Shown here: piece by piece, positions 41,407 to 48,748 of the stretch | Layout: every line of letters starts with the position of its first letter | Numbering within the stretch: position 1 is the stretch's first letter | Source: Candidatus Competibacteraceae bacterium | GTDB lineage: Bacteria > Pseudomonadota > Gammaproteobacteria > Competibacterales > Competibacteraceae | Assembly (NCBI GenBank): GCA_003989085.1 | Contig: RXIV01000005.1 | Coordinates: forward strand, 1 to 64,000 | Direction: 5' to 3' | DNA: 64,000 nucleotides | Program-made: the position numbers and the translations under genes | Notes under the pieces: generated by a model | What the model saw: only the letters and a program-made list of their open reading frames with translations | Database searches by the model: none | Told to the model about the DNA's origin: nothing

Positions 41407-41484
41407 CGTCATTCTCGCGTATGCTGGAATCCAGTCACGTGCTGAAAAGAATGGATACCCGCCTTTGCGGATATGCCGGGAAAA
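41407..41484. repeat. Intergenic dyad repeat (GTCATTCTCGCG type), copy 2
   Basis: It reads CGTCATTCTCGCGTATGCTG, then GAATCCAGTC, GGATACCCGC and GGATATGCCG. Order and content match the element at 27704-27775, with changes in the spacer. Confidence 0.65.
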
Positions 41485-41517
41485 GGTAGGTAAGCGAAAG
41501 TCCTGATTCTGTTGTTT

Positions 41518-41544
41518 TGTTCTGATGGTGACTGTCCATCAGAA
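41518..41544. repeat. Short perfect hairpin downstream of the glycine-zipper gene
   Basis: GTTCTGATGG / CCATCAGAAC is a 10-bp perfect stem with a TGACTGT loop, 17 bp beyond the minus-strand gene end. No T-tract follows on the minus strand, so terminator function is uncertain. Confidence 0.45.
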
Positions 41545-41560
41545 CCAAGATGACAGGCCA

Positions 41561-41863
41561 CTAGTTGCTCCTGTCCCAGTTTTCATCTCTGTCCCAGTTT
41601 TCATCTCTGTTCCTGTCCCAATCCCTGTCTCGATTTCTGTAACTGTTAGAGCTGCCGACCCCGTGACCAATGAGGCCACCCACTACGGCCCCACCGACTA
41701 CCCCAGCCGGGTGACCATCCGTCAGCGCGGCGCCCGCAACGGCGCCAACGCCCGCGCCGACCGCAGTATTCTGTTCTTGTCTTGACATCCCGCTACAACC
41801 ACCCAAGCCGATCAATATGGCTAAGGTGGCGCAACCACCGGTAAAACCTTGTACTGTTTTCAC
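41561..41863 (-). CDS. Glycine-zipper (OsmB-like) lipoprotein
   Basis: A 100-residue envelope lipoprotein. The signal peptide and lipobox LGGC place the lipidated Cys near residue 23. A glycine-zipper helix pair follows (VGAGVGAVAGAALTDG, VVGGAVVGGLIGHGVG), as in OsmB/Rick-17-kDa-like proteins. The C-terminus is a short DRDxN repeat (RDRDWDRNRDENWDRDENWD) encoded by near-repetitive DNA. The start is GTG at 41863 with AGAGAG ~7 bp upstream. It is first in the stress island. Osmotic induction is an inference from the family. Confidence 0.8.
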   Translation of the reverse strand: MKTVQGFTGGCATLAILIGLGGCSGMSRQEQNTAVGAGVGAVAGAALTDGHPAGVVGGAVVGGLIGHGVGSSNSYRNRDRDWDRNRDENWDRDENWDRSN

Positions 41864-41927
41864 TGGAATATCTCTCTGTTGAAAATTAAGATGGGTATTA
41901 CTTACCCATCTATTTAAAGACCGTCTG

Positions 41928-42539
41928 CTACTTGCCGAACTTCGCTTTCGCTTCGTTCACACAAATATCCTTAGCTCCACTGGCTAAGGAGTCACACTTT
42001 TCCTTGGCCACCGCGTAATCCGCATCACGTTTGTCCGCCGCTGCTTCCTGGCGCGCTTCTGCCCCTTCTGCTCTCGCTTTAACCGCCGCTTCCGCTGATT
42101 TCTCGTTGGCGACCTTATTCGCATCCGCCGTCTTCAACTGGGCCTCGGCATCGGCTTTGACGCGGGTTTCAATGGCTTTCGCTTCCTTCACACAGATATC
42201 CTTATCATTACCCGCCTTCTCGTCACATTTTTCATTGGCTACTGCATAATCTCCCTCTGCCTTCGCAACAAGCGCTTGGTAGCGATTCTTTGCGGTGGGT
42301 TCGTAACGGACTTCGAGATCAGCCTTGGCGATCTGCTCTTTGCTCTTGGCCGTAGTAAGGCAGATATCCTTGGTATTACCCGAGAGCACATCGCAGCTTG
42401 CTTTCTCGGTAGTATAGTCAGCCGTGGTGCGATCCACAGCAATTTTGTAGGCATCCTTCGACATGCTCTGCGCCATTACGCCAGCGCTGAAAACGATGCT
42501 GAGCGCAGCAGCGATGGTAGTTATATTGAGCTTATTCAT
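41928..42539 (-). CDS. Exported Cys-pair repeat protein of the stress island
   Basis: A 203-residue secreted protein with a signal peptide at 1-23 (cleavage VMAQ). The mature protein carries three repeats of a ~45-residue unit: CDVLSGNTKDICLTTAK, CDEKAGNDKDICVKEAKA and CDSLASGAKDICVNEAKA. In each, two Cys 11 residues apart likely bond. The linkers are Lys/Ala-rich helices (AEAQLKTADANKVANEKSAE). Such proteins occur widely in stress clusters of proteobacteria; the function is unknown. Its promoter region shares the 17-bp motif with CsbD. Confidence 0.8.
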   Translation of the reverse strand: MNKLNITTIAAALSIVFSAGVMAQSMSKDAYKIAVDRTTADYTTEKASCDVLSGNTKDICLTTAKSKEQIAKADLEVRYEPTAKNRYQALVAKAEGDYAVANEKCDEKAGNDKDICVKEAKAIETRVKADAEAQLKTADANKVANEKSAEAAVKARAEGAEARQEAAADKRDADYAVAKEKCDSLASGAKDICVNEAKAKFGK

Positions 42540-42685
42540 TGGTTGTTCCTTATCTGTGAGAAATGCGGGAGTGACTGAATTGATTCAGACTGCGATGCGG
42601 TGATTTTGTGGTTCGCTATGAACAACAAATTTTTACATCTCGTGTCGAAATCCTAAAAGCAGCTTATTGAATGAGCCTGGCGTCG

Positions 42686-42702
42686 TCGGTACGGTAGCAC
42701 AC
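42686..42702 (+). promoter_or_regulatory. Stress-island 17-bp motif, site a
   Basis: TCGGTACGGTAGCACAC matches the motif seen at 48749-48765 (TCTGTACGGTAACACAC) at 15 of 17 positions. It lies in the 356-bp divergent region between the Cys-repeat gene and csbD, which otherwise shows no gene. Confidence 0.5.
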
Positions 42703-42779
42703 ATAAAGGCTGTCACTAGCACTGCTCTGTTTTTTAACCAGCCAATGATGGAATTGACGGGTTAAGCCAAAATCACTAT

Positions 42780-42796
42780 GTGGGTTACCGTACAGA
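42780..42796 (-). promoter_or_regulatory. Stress-island 17-bp motif, site b (inverted)
   Basis: The complement reads TCTGTACGGTAACCCAC, matching site c at 16 of 17 positions. It lies ~100 bp before the csbD ATG and inverted relative to site a, so it could serve either divergent gene. Confidence 0.55.
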
Positions 42797-42895
42797 ATTT
42801 ATCCGGTTTTATGTTCATTCTTATTCACAGTGAGCGTTTAGCCCCAAGCATGACGCTCCAGGTTATTCTTAAAATGTCATTATCAGGAGAACATC

Positions 42896-43072
42896 ATGAA
42901 CAAAGATCAAGTTAAAGGCCGTTTTGAAGAGGTGAAAGGCAAAGTCAAGGAAGTCGCCGGTAAGGCGGTGGGTAATAAGGACTTGGAACAGGAAGGCAAG
43001 ATTCAAAACGCTGAGGGTAAAGTTCAAGCAAAGTATGGCGATCTGAAGGAAGATGTTAAGAACGCCATCTAA
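42896..43072 (+). CDS. CsbD-family stress protein
   Basis: A 58-residue soluble, highly charged protein of the CsbD family (PF05532): MNKDQVKGRFEEVKGKVKEV, then AGKAVGNKDLEQEGKIQNAE and GDLKEDV. It is a general-stress protein in many bacteria with unknown molecular role; the fold is a small helical bundle. AGGAG lies 7 bp before the ATG. The upstream region has two copies of the 17-bp motif. It is in the same orientation as the PRC-barrel gene. Confidence 0.93.
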   Translation: MNKDQVKGRFEEVKGKVKEVAGKAVGNKDLEQEGKIQNAEGKVQAKYGDLKEDVKNAI

Positions 43073-43185
43073 AGCGAATTATCGCTGAGCTTTAATTTAA
43101 GTCCGGATAGGCTGGCCGGAAAAACGGTTAGCCTATCGTATGGACACCCCGCAGTTTTTTTAATTATTTTTAGCAGGAGTACGAT

Positions 43186-43614
43186 ATGAGTTATGAAGAT
43201 TCCGGTACCAATATTACTGACTATAGTAATGGTCCTGGACCTGGACCAGCGGTAATGGGCGCCAGCACACTAACTGGCAATGATGTCTACAATCGGAAAG
43301 AAGAGAATTTGGGTAGCATCAAGGAAATCATGCTGGACATGCACACGGGCAATATATGTTATGCCGTGTTGTCTTCTGGGGGATTTCTTGGAATGGGCGA
43401 CAGGTTATTTGCTGTGCCATGGGGTGCATTAACACTCGACACAGTAAACCAGTGCTTTCTGCTCAACATGGACGCAGATCGTCTTAAAAATGCACCGGGA
43501 TTTGATAAGGATAAGTGGCCTGATATGGCTGATCTTAGTTGGGAAAAGAGTATTCACTCCTACTACCATACGCCATTGAATATTACGAAACCTAACAACA
43601 TCCCACATGAGTAA
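43186..43614 (+). CDS. PRC-barrel domain protein
   Basis: A 142-residue protein with a PRC-barrel (~22-95: GASTLTGNDVYNRKEENLGS, IKEIMLDMHTGNICYAVLSS, RLFAVPWGAL). PRC-barrels bind RNA, metals or partner proteins and are frequent in stress operons. A Gly/Pro-rich N-terminus precedes the barrel and an acidic tail follows (FDKDKWPDMADLSWEKSIHS). AGGAG lies 7 bp before the ATG, and a clear terminator lies 40 bp after the stop. Confidence 0.88.
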   Translation: MSYEDSGTNITDYSNGPGPGPAVMGASTLTGNDVYNRKEENLGSIKEIMLDMHTGNICYAVLSSGGFLGMGDRLFAVPWGALTLDTVNQCFLLNMDADRLKNAPGFDKDKWPDMADLSWEKSIHSYYHTPLNITKPNNIPHE

Positions 43615-43654
43615 TTTATTTACTCAACTGCGTTAGCCCATTGGCGTAGATGAT

Positions 43655-43681
43655 GCCCTTATAGCGTGAGGGCTTTTTTTT
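43655..43681 (+). terminator. Intrinsic terminator of the PRC-barrel gene
   Basis: GCCCT / AGGGC stem with a TTATAGCGTG-like loop, immediately followed by eight T residues, ~40 bp past the stop. Confidence 0.8.
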
Positions 43682-43690
43682 GGTGATGAT

Positions 43691-43760
43691 TGATTTCCAA
43701 TCAGCAGGTGATAAACCTCCGCCTAAAGGCGGAGGTTTATCACCTGCTGATTGGAAATCA
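43691..43760. repeat. Perfect 33-bp-arm palindrome
   Basis: Left arm 43691-43723 (starts TGATTTCCAATCAGCAGGTG) and right arm 43728-43760 are exact reverse complements around TAAA. A related single arm occurs at 39957-39994. Confidence 0.9.
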
Positions 43761-43762
43761 AA

Positions 43763-43792
43763 TAAAAAGGGGTAGGTTTTTCCCCTACCCCT
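43763..43792 (-). terminator. Intrinsic terminator of the collagen-like gene
   Basis: On the minus strand AGGGGTAGG / CCTACCCCT forms a 9-bp stem followed by TTTTTATTT, 20 bp after the stop of the collagen-like lipoprotein gene. Confidence 0.75.
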
Positions 43793-43812
43793 CGCTTCAA
43801 TCATATCTTGGA

Positions 43813-44502
43813 TTACTGCAAAGGTGGCGCCACTAAAATAGTGCCGCCATCTGAACCAGTTTCGCCTTTGGCACCCGTAGCTCCGGTGTTCCCCTGGTTT
43901 CCAGTAGTGCCTTTAGCCCCAGTGTATCCGGTGTTCCCCTGGTTTCCAGTAGCGCCTTTAGCCCCAGTGTATCCGGTGTTCCCCTGGTTTCCAGTAGCGC
44001 CTTTAGCCCCAGTGTATCCGGTGTTCCCCTGGTTTCCAGTAGCGCCTTTAGCCCCAGTGTATCCGGTGTTCCCCTGGTTTCCAGTAGCGCCTTTAGCCCC
44101 AGTGTATCCGGTGTTCCCCTGGTTTCCAGTAGCGCCTTTAGCCCCAGTGTATCCGGTGTTCCCCTGGTTTCCAGTAGCCCCGGTGGATCCGGTATTGCCC
44201 TGATTTCCAGTAGCCCCAGTGTATCCGGTATTGCCCTGATTTCCGGTAGCGCCCTTGGCGCCGGTGTATCCAGTATTGCCCTGACTACCGGTCGCTCCTG
44301 TCGCCCCGGTATCGCCGGTGTATCCAGTATTGCCTTGATTACCGGTTGCCCCGGTATCGCCGGTGTATCCAGTATTGCCTTGATTGCCGGTCGCACCCTG
44401 CGGTCCAGCGTATCCTTGGTTCCCTTGTGGGCCCATTGGCCCGGTACATGCGCCTAGTCCGAACATCGCGACCAACAGAACAGATGGCATCGAGTATTTC
44501 AT
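43813..44502 (-). CDS. Collagen-like (Gly-X-Y) lipoprotein
   Basis: A 229-residue envelope protein starting at the ATG at 44502 (AGGAAG ~6 bp upstream). The signal peptide ends in lipobox LGAC at about residue 20. The mature chain is almost wholly Gly-X-Y triplets ([15 protein letters not shown] repeated), able to form a collagen-type triple helix, with a short non-collagen tail ([14 protein letters not shown]). It should be lipid-anchored and project as a rod. Repeat DNA makes length variation likely. The open frames on the other strand over this repeat are mirror effects. Confidence 0.88.
   Translation of the reverse strand: MKYSMPSVLLVAMFGLGACTGPMGPQGNQGYAGPQGATGNQGNTGYTGDTGATGNQGNTGYTGDTGATGATGSQGNTGYTGAKGATGNQGNTGYTGATGNQGNTGSTGATGNQGNTGYTGAKGATGNQGNTGYTGAKGATGNQGNTGYTGAKGATGNQGNTGYTGAKGATGNQGNTGYTGAKGATGNQGNTGYTGAKGTTGNQGNTGATGAKGETGSDGGTILVAPPLQ
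43922..44146 (-). repeat. 45-bp minisatellite, five perfect units plus degenerate flanks
   Basis: The unit starts GTGTATCCGGTGTTCCCCTG on the plus strand and recurs exactly every 45 bp (43922, 43967, 44012, 44057, 44102). Imperfect units flank it (43877-43921, 44147-44170). Each unit encodes 15 residues (five Gly-X-Y triplets). Confidence 0.92.
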
Positions 44503-44635
44503 AACGCTTCCTATTAGATAGTGCGCGGCCAAGAGGGCCACATAACCACTATGACCGAATGCGTACACTGCGTCTGTTGTCCACCACACTTATAAACAGA
44601 GATTTTACGTTCGATACTCAGCGGAGGATGGTTTA

Positions 44636-44652
44636 TATGTACGCCAACGCAC
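44636..44652 (+). promoter_or_regulatory. Stress-island 17-bp motif, weak site d
   Basis: TATGTACGCCAACGCAC matches the consensus TCTGTACGGTAACACAC at 13 of 17 positions. It lies in the divergent region between the collagen-like and AI-2E genes (44503-44747), which holds no other feature I recognise. Confidence 0.3.
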
Positions 44653-44747
44653 AGACAAAATCCGTGCGTCTGCAAACAATCATGCCCATGAAACAACAGG
44701 AAGGGGCTAACTGAATGAATTAATTGCCCTGCCAAGTGGAAGCTACC

Positions 44748-45929
44748 ATGAATGCTGAATCCGAATCCATCGCAAACCATCAACCGGCTACTTCTCTAGC
44801 GTCGGATGCTACTTCTATTCCGCGCATAGCCCGCATCACTGTGGATGCGCAAGGCTTAGCCTTGATTGTTCTAAGTACGATTGCTGTGGTATTTGCACTC
44901 GAGTGGGCGCAGAGTTTTTTTATCCCCCTGTTACTGGGGATTCTTTTAGCCTACACCCTAAATCCCCTCGTCGTATGGTTGGAATGGATCAAGATTTACC
45001 GGGTGATCGGCGCCAGTCTGGTCATCGTGGCTGTCGTGTGTACGCTCGTATTCGGAGCCTACTCCCTGCGGGGACAGATACAGACGATTATTGAGCAGTT
45101 GCCCGAAGCCGCAGATCAGTTATCCAGGAATCTCGCTAGAATGGGAGAAGGCCAGCTTGGCACGATGCAAAAAGTACAGACGGCTGCGAACCAGCTTGAA
45201 CAGGCGGCGAGTCAAGCAACTGGCATTCCCGCAACATCTAAAAAACCGGCGACACGGGTTGTCATTGATGATCCATCAGCATTCAAAGTTGGCAATGTTC
45301 TTTGGGCGGGTTCTATGGGAGCTGTGGGGTATATTGTTCAAGCAACCATGGTGCTGTTTCTGGTGTTCTTTCTCTTATTATCTGGCGACACTTATAAAAG
45401 AAAGCTGGTCAGACTCACTGGACCGTCGCTATCAAATAAAAAGATCACGGTACAAATTCTCACCGATATTAACCACTCTATCCAGAGCTATATGTTTATG
45501 CTGTTGATTACCAACATACTTGTGGCATTGCTCGCATGGATAGCGTTCCACTGGATTGGCCTGGACAATGCGGGTGCATGGGCGGTTGCTGCGGGATTGC
45601 TTCACATTATCCCTTACCTGGGTCCTGGCCTCACTGCTATCGCCACCGGGATGGTGGCTTTTATGCAATTTGAGTCATTTACTATGGCCCTTCTGGTTTC
45701 TGGAGTATGGCTGGTGATCGCTATAACCGTTGGCACCTTTGTCACGACTTGGATGACGGGAAGAATCGCCAAAATGAATTCAGCAGCTGTTTTTATTTCG
45801 TTGCTGTTCTGGGGTTGGCTCTGGGGCGTCTGGGGCATGTTGCTCGGTATTCCGATTGTTGTCATCGTCAAGGTTATCTCTGAGCATATTAAGCAATTGC
45901 AACCTGTAGCGGAGTTACTCGGCGACTAG
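44748..45929 (+). CDS. AI-2E/PerM-family inner-membrane permease
   Basis: A 393-residue membrane protein of the AI-2E transporter superfamily (PF01594). Eight helices are predicted: two N-terminal ones (ALEWAQSFFIPLLLGILLAY), a periplasmic or peripheral amphipathic loop (~115-195), then DINHSIQSYMFMLLITNILV and HIIPYLGPGLTAIATG, the family's most conserved segment. Members include TqsA, Na+/H+ antiporters and PerM. The specific substrate is unknown. The ATG at 44748 has GGAAG 7 bp upstream. Confidence 0.9.
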   Translation: MNAESESIANHQPATSLASDATSIPRIARITVDAQGLALIVLSTIAVVFALEWAQSFFIPLLLGILLAYTLNPLVVWLEWIKIYRVIGASLVIVAVVCTLVFGAYSLRGQIQTIIEQLPEAADQLSRNLARMGEGQLGTMQKVQTAANQLEQAASQATGIPATSKKPATRVVIDDPSAFKVGNVLWAGSMGAVGYIVQATMVLFLVFFLLLSGDTYKRKLVRLTGPSLSNKKITVQILTDINHSIQSYMFMLLITNILVALLAWIAFHWIGLDNAGAWAVAAGLLHIIPYLGPGLTAIATGMVAFMQFESFTMALLVSGVWLVIAITVGTFVTTWMTGRIAKMNSAAVFISLLFWGWLWGVWGMLLGIPIVVIVKVISEHIKQLQPVAELLGD

Positions 45930-46098
45930 CAGGAGATTTTCGAGTTCAAGCTGAGCAAGACGGCCTTATTCCTCTCCAGCTATCTACTGTTGCCAGGCGA
46001 TGATTGATCAAATCTTATGTGCGCTATCGTACCGACGACGTTTATTTTTTCCGCTAGTCTCTCATCATCAAGACATATTACAGAGCTTTATCTCAGTC

Positions 46099-46185
46099 AT
46101 ATGTTTGCAAAGTACGGGTGAGTACACAGTTGATGACAACGACATTATTGCCACCCAAGTTAAGACAGCACTGAAAAACGGTTGG
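46099..46185 (+). pseudogene. BON-domain lipoprotein remnant
   Basis: In frame with 46000, the segment CLQSTGEYTVDDNDIIATQV followed by KTALKNGW matches the beginning of OsmY-type BON lipoproteins (STGEYxDDxxITTxVKxAL). No start, lipobox or rest of the BON domain remains. The surrounding 45930-46190 shows nothing else. Confidence 0.4.
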
Positions 46186-46193
46186 GAATCACG

Positions 46194-46679
46194 ATGCAGA
46201 ACAAAGTGTTTTCATTATGTACGCAATTTTCCAGTCCACATAGCCACCTGTGTATCGACGAAGATCAGGTAATCGCTGGCTATAGCACGAACTGTAAAAA
46301 GGCTTTAAAGCCACTGAATGACGCTTGCCAAAGCCGTCAATTTAAGATGCTGCATCATCGCGAAAATTTTTTGATAGCAAAGGAGATTCAATCAAAAAGT
46401 ATTCCAACCCGACCTTTGGTTTACTCGAGTGAATATCCGGGCGAAACCGATTTAAATTCAGAACAAATTATCTATGGAAAACCTGGTTTTTCATCCGATC
46501 AACGACTGAGTAATGGTCAAGCTGAATCCAAATATGCGGAGGGCGATATGCTTTTTAACATCATCAGAGAGTATATGGTAGAAAAACAGTTCGCCATCGA
46601 TGGTTATCTCGATATTGTTCAATACTTTGATGTTCAGAATCTAATGATGCAACATCTGATCAATAGACTGGAATCATGA
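46194..46679 (+). CDS. Hypothetical protein (161 aa)
   Basis: A 161-residue soluble protein of unknown family starting MQNKVFSLCTQFSSPHSHLC. It has three Cys in the first 45 residues, a polar middle and a helical end (AEGDMLFNIIREYMVEKQFA, then YFDVQNLMMQHLINRL). GGGAA precedes the ATG; the frame also extends 12 bp up to a TTG. Base composition is lower in GC than housekeeping genes of the window. It ends 15 bp before the tiny membrane-protein gene, so both may be in one transcript. Confidence 0.5.
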   Translation: MQNKVFSLCTQFSSPHSHLCIDEDQVIAGYSTNCKKALKPLNDACQSRQFKMLHHRENFLIAKEIQSKSIPTRPLVYSSEYPGETDLNSEQIIYGKPGFSSDQRLSNGQAESKYAEGDMLFNIIREYMVEKQFAIDGYLDIVQYFDVQNLMMQHLINRLES

Positions 46680-46694
46680 TGAAGGAGATATTTT

Positions 46695-46772
46695 ATGGGT
46701 AAGTATTTCGTTGGATGGCTACTGGGTGTTCCGGTGATTGTGCTAGTGATTATTTATCTCGTCATGCACTAA
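46695..46772 (+). CDS. Tiny single-pass membrane protein (25 aa)
   Basis: The 25-codon frame encodes MGKYFVGWLLGVPVIVLVII followed by YLVMH: one membrane helix with a Lys near the N-terminus. AAGGAGAT stands 6 bp before the ATG, one of the best ribosome sites in the window, so translation is likely. Very similar short proteins (WLLGVPxIVLVIIYL) occur in other proteobacteria. Too short for usual gene finders. It lies before the YqjD-like gene. Confidence 0.65.
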   Translation: MGKYFVGWLLGVPVIVLVIIYLVMH

Positions 46773-46870
46773 ATAACGGCGCGAGAAAATTCGGTATTTC
46801 AGCTACCAGTACTCTTGCGAGCAACCCAGATTTATTGAATCGCAACATCAACCTATTGATACCGGAGAAG

Positions 46871-47209
46871 ATGATGGGAATGTCCGAAAAATTCACAATC
46901 CATGCTGCTGACTTGGGCAGTATTAACGCCACAAACGTAGGCGCATCTGATACGACCAACACCGTGGCGGATGTTGCCGGTCCGACTGTAGAGCGCTTGG
47001 CGTCCGGCGCTCATCGCGCGGTCGATCAGATGGCTGATGTCACCGCGCAGGCAGCAGAAGCGCTCGACGCGAAAGGTGGGCAATTAAAATATCTTCAGGC
47101 GCAATGGCTGGAGAAGAGCCGTGTTTACGTCCGCGACAACCCCGTGAAGTCGCTGGGTATCGCAGTCGTCAGTGGTTTTTTATTGAGCCGCTTATTAAGT
47201 TCCCGCTAG
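46871..47209 (+). CDS. YqjD/ElaB-like (DUF883) ribosome- and membrane-associated protein
   Basis: A 112-residue protein with an amphipathic helical body (VERLASGAHRAVDQMADVTA, KSRVYVRDNPVKSLGIAVV) and a C-terminal membrane helix ending LLSRLLSSR. This is the layout of the YqjD/ElaB family, which tethers stationary-phase ribosomes to the inner membrane in E. coli. Start candidates are ATG at 46871, 46874 or 46880, with CCGGAG upstream; the open frame continues upstream without need. It is followed by YqjE- and YqjK-position genes. Confidence 0.82.
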   Translation: MMGMSEKFTIHAADLGSINATNVGASDTTNTVADVAGPTVERLASGAHRAVDQMADVTAQAAEALDAKGGQLKYLQAQWLEKSRVYVRDNPVKSLGIAVVSGFLLSRLLSSR

Positions 47210-47225
47210 AAATAGTCAGCCCTGG

Positions 47226-47669
47226 ATGAATCAAACTCCTGCAGTAGAGCAGACAACTGAATCACCAGCCACTTTCAGCGACTTGAGCCATGGCGCAAGT
47301 TTGCCGAAAGAGGTTGCTCTGGTATGGGGTGAATTGCGTGGACTCGCGCATGATCATCTGCAACTCGCCGCATTAGAAACCCAACGGGCGGGTGAGAGTC
47401 TGGTTGCCATGATTACAGCGGGAATGATGGTTGCCGGTTTACTGCTCAGCGGGTGGCTGGGGCTGATGGCCGCCGCCGTACTCGCGCTGACAAGCCGTAA
47501 CATTATGGCGAGTGACAGCGCCCTGTTGCTGGTGGTTGCCGGCAATTTGCTGGTCGCACTTGTATTCTGCGGCGTAATTCGTCGTCATAGTCATCATCTA
47601 CGGTTCCCGGCCAACACCCGCAGCCTGCAACCTGCGGCGTCAGAACTGCCGAATGTGGAGACATCCTGA
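47226..47669 (+). CDS. YqjE-like (DUF1469/phage-holin superfamily III) membrane protein
   Basis: A 147-residue protein with two membrane helices (~58-82 VAMITAGMMVAGLLLSGWLG and ~92-115 LLLVVAGNLLVALVFCGVI). An N-terminal amphipathic helix precedes them (LPKEVALVWGELRGLAHDHL). It matches Actinobacteriophage holin III/YqjE. It starts 17 bp after the YqjD-like gene and overlaps the next gene by one base (TGATG), so the three are a yqjDEK-type operon. Confidence 0.85.
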   Translation: MNQTPAVEQTTESPATFSDLSHGASLPKEVALVWGELRGLAHDHLQLAALETQRAGESLVAMITAGMMVAGLLLSGWLGLMAAAVLALTSRNIMASDSALLLVVAGNLLVALVFCGVIRRHSHHLRFPANTRSLQPAASELPNVETS

Positions 47670-48112
47670 TGTCCACTAACATTCGAAACCCCAGCACATT
47701 CTCCTCTTCCCTGACCGTGCAAATCACCAAGGCCGAGCGACAACTCCAGAACCGGCAGGGGTTAGTCCGGATTCGCAGCGCTATGCTGGGCCGGACTCTC
47801 TGTCAACGGATGACAGAACCAGCCCTGTTGCTCTGGGCGGGTGGCCTGGGATTTCTCGTGGGAGAACTCACTCAGTGTCAAATACCCAAGCTGCCGAGAT
47901 TGGATGATTCGCCTGAGGCGGGGCATCCGTTTTTTAAAACTGCGCTCGATCTTATTAAGCTGGTCACTTCGATACGCAACTTATTGACAACGCTAGCTGG
48001 ATCTTCGATGCCGCTTTCCTGCTCATTAGCTGGATCAACTACAACCACAAAACCATCTTTCCATTCGCAGGCAACATCCTCTAATGAAGCCAGCGACCCA
48101 GCGCCTCTTTGA
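47669..48112 (+). CDS. YqjK-position hypothetical protein (147 aa)
   Basis: A 147-residue protein, overlapping the YqjE-like stop by one base. It begins with a polar helix (QITKAERQLQNRQGLVRIRS, MLGRTLCQRM) and then one hydrophobic segment (ALLLWAGGLGFLVGELTQC). After ~residue 105 it turns into Ser/Thr-rich low-complexity sequence that looks out of frame. A hydrophobic reading continues in another frame (WIFDAAFLLISWINYNHK), so a recent frameshift near 47990 is possible. Placed as a YqjK analogue by position only. Confidence 0.6.
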   Translation: MSTNIRNPSTFSSSLTVQITKAERQLQNRQGLVRIRSAMLGRTLCQRMTEPALLLWAGGLGFLVGELTQCQIPKLPRLDDSPEAGHPFFKTALDLIKLVTSIRNLLTTLAGSSMPLSCSLAGSTTTTKPSFHSQATSSNEASDPAPL

Positions 48113-48199
48113 TCGATTTCCAGAAAAATCTGATTAAATGGGGTAGGGTAGATAAACGTAGCGTATCCACACTACAACTGGGTGTCTAAGTAGTTACAA

Positions 48200-48640
48200 T
48201 TACCTCAAGTAGTCCGGCGCATTTCTCTGATCAGGCGACCGGTTACGATCATTACCCCGATTACGATGCGTGGTCCGCCATAAATCGCGCACATTGACGT
48301 ACCACACTCCATTCTGAAACCGTCCAACATTACCGACGTTAACCCGTCCCCAGTCGTCGCCAACCTTGATCTGGTAGTTTGGCCGAACCTTGATCTTTCT
48401 TTCCCCGACAGCCAGGAAGGCGGATTCTCCCGAACTAAACTGCCAGCCGCCACCGAGTTCTTCCCCACGGTCTGTCCATACCGTGATATGGACAGAGTCC
48501 CGCCAGTTGTTGTCAATCTGGATCGGGCCGCGCTCCGTAGCGCGATCCCGGCCATATCCCTGCGCGACAGCCAGGATTGGAGTCGTTACTAGCAGGACGG
48601 TAAGGATTCCGCCAAGTCTGATCCAAGTTTTCAAATTCAT
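48200..48640 (-). CDS. Hypothetical secreted basic protein (146 aa)
   Basis: A 146-residue exported protein with a signal peptide at 1-27 (LLVTTPILAVAQG). The mature part begins basic and Arg-rich, has a beta-rich middle (VHITVWTDRGEELGGGWQFS, SAFLAVGERKIKVRPNYQIK) and ends in an Asn/Arg-rich tail (HRNRGNDRNRSPDQRN). No domain recognised. It sits convergent to the yqjDEK-like genes, and its upstream region contains the 17-bp motif further out. Confidence 0.7.
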   Translation of the reverse strand: MNLKTWIRLGGILTVLLVTTPILAVAQGYGRDRATERGPIQIDNNWRDSVHITVWTDRGEELGGGWQFSSGESAFLAVGERKIKVRPNYQIKVGDDWGRVNVGNVGRFQNGVWYVNVRDLWRTTHRNRGNDRNRSPDQRNAPDYLR

Positions 48641-48748
48641 CGAATTGTTCTCCCGAGAGTGAGGTCAGTACCAGCTCAGTTGTTCAGCATCCTGAAACTA
48701 CTTGGCTGGGCATTAAGATGATAATTATTGTCATCTCCACCAAGAATA

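Noticed and set aside
43691..44200. CRISPR-like array
   Set aside because: The 45-bp units are contiguous and coding with no unique spacers, and the palindrome occurs once.
43808..44203. Plus-strand Pro/Val repeat protein over the minisatellite
   Set aside because: It is the mirror reading of the collagen-like repeat; a repeat without stops in one frame is often open in others. The minus-strand gene has a lipobox and ribosome site.
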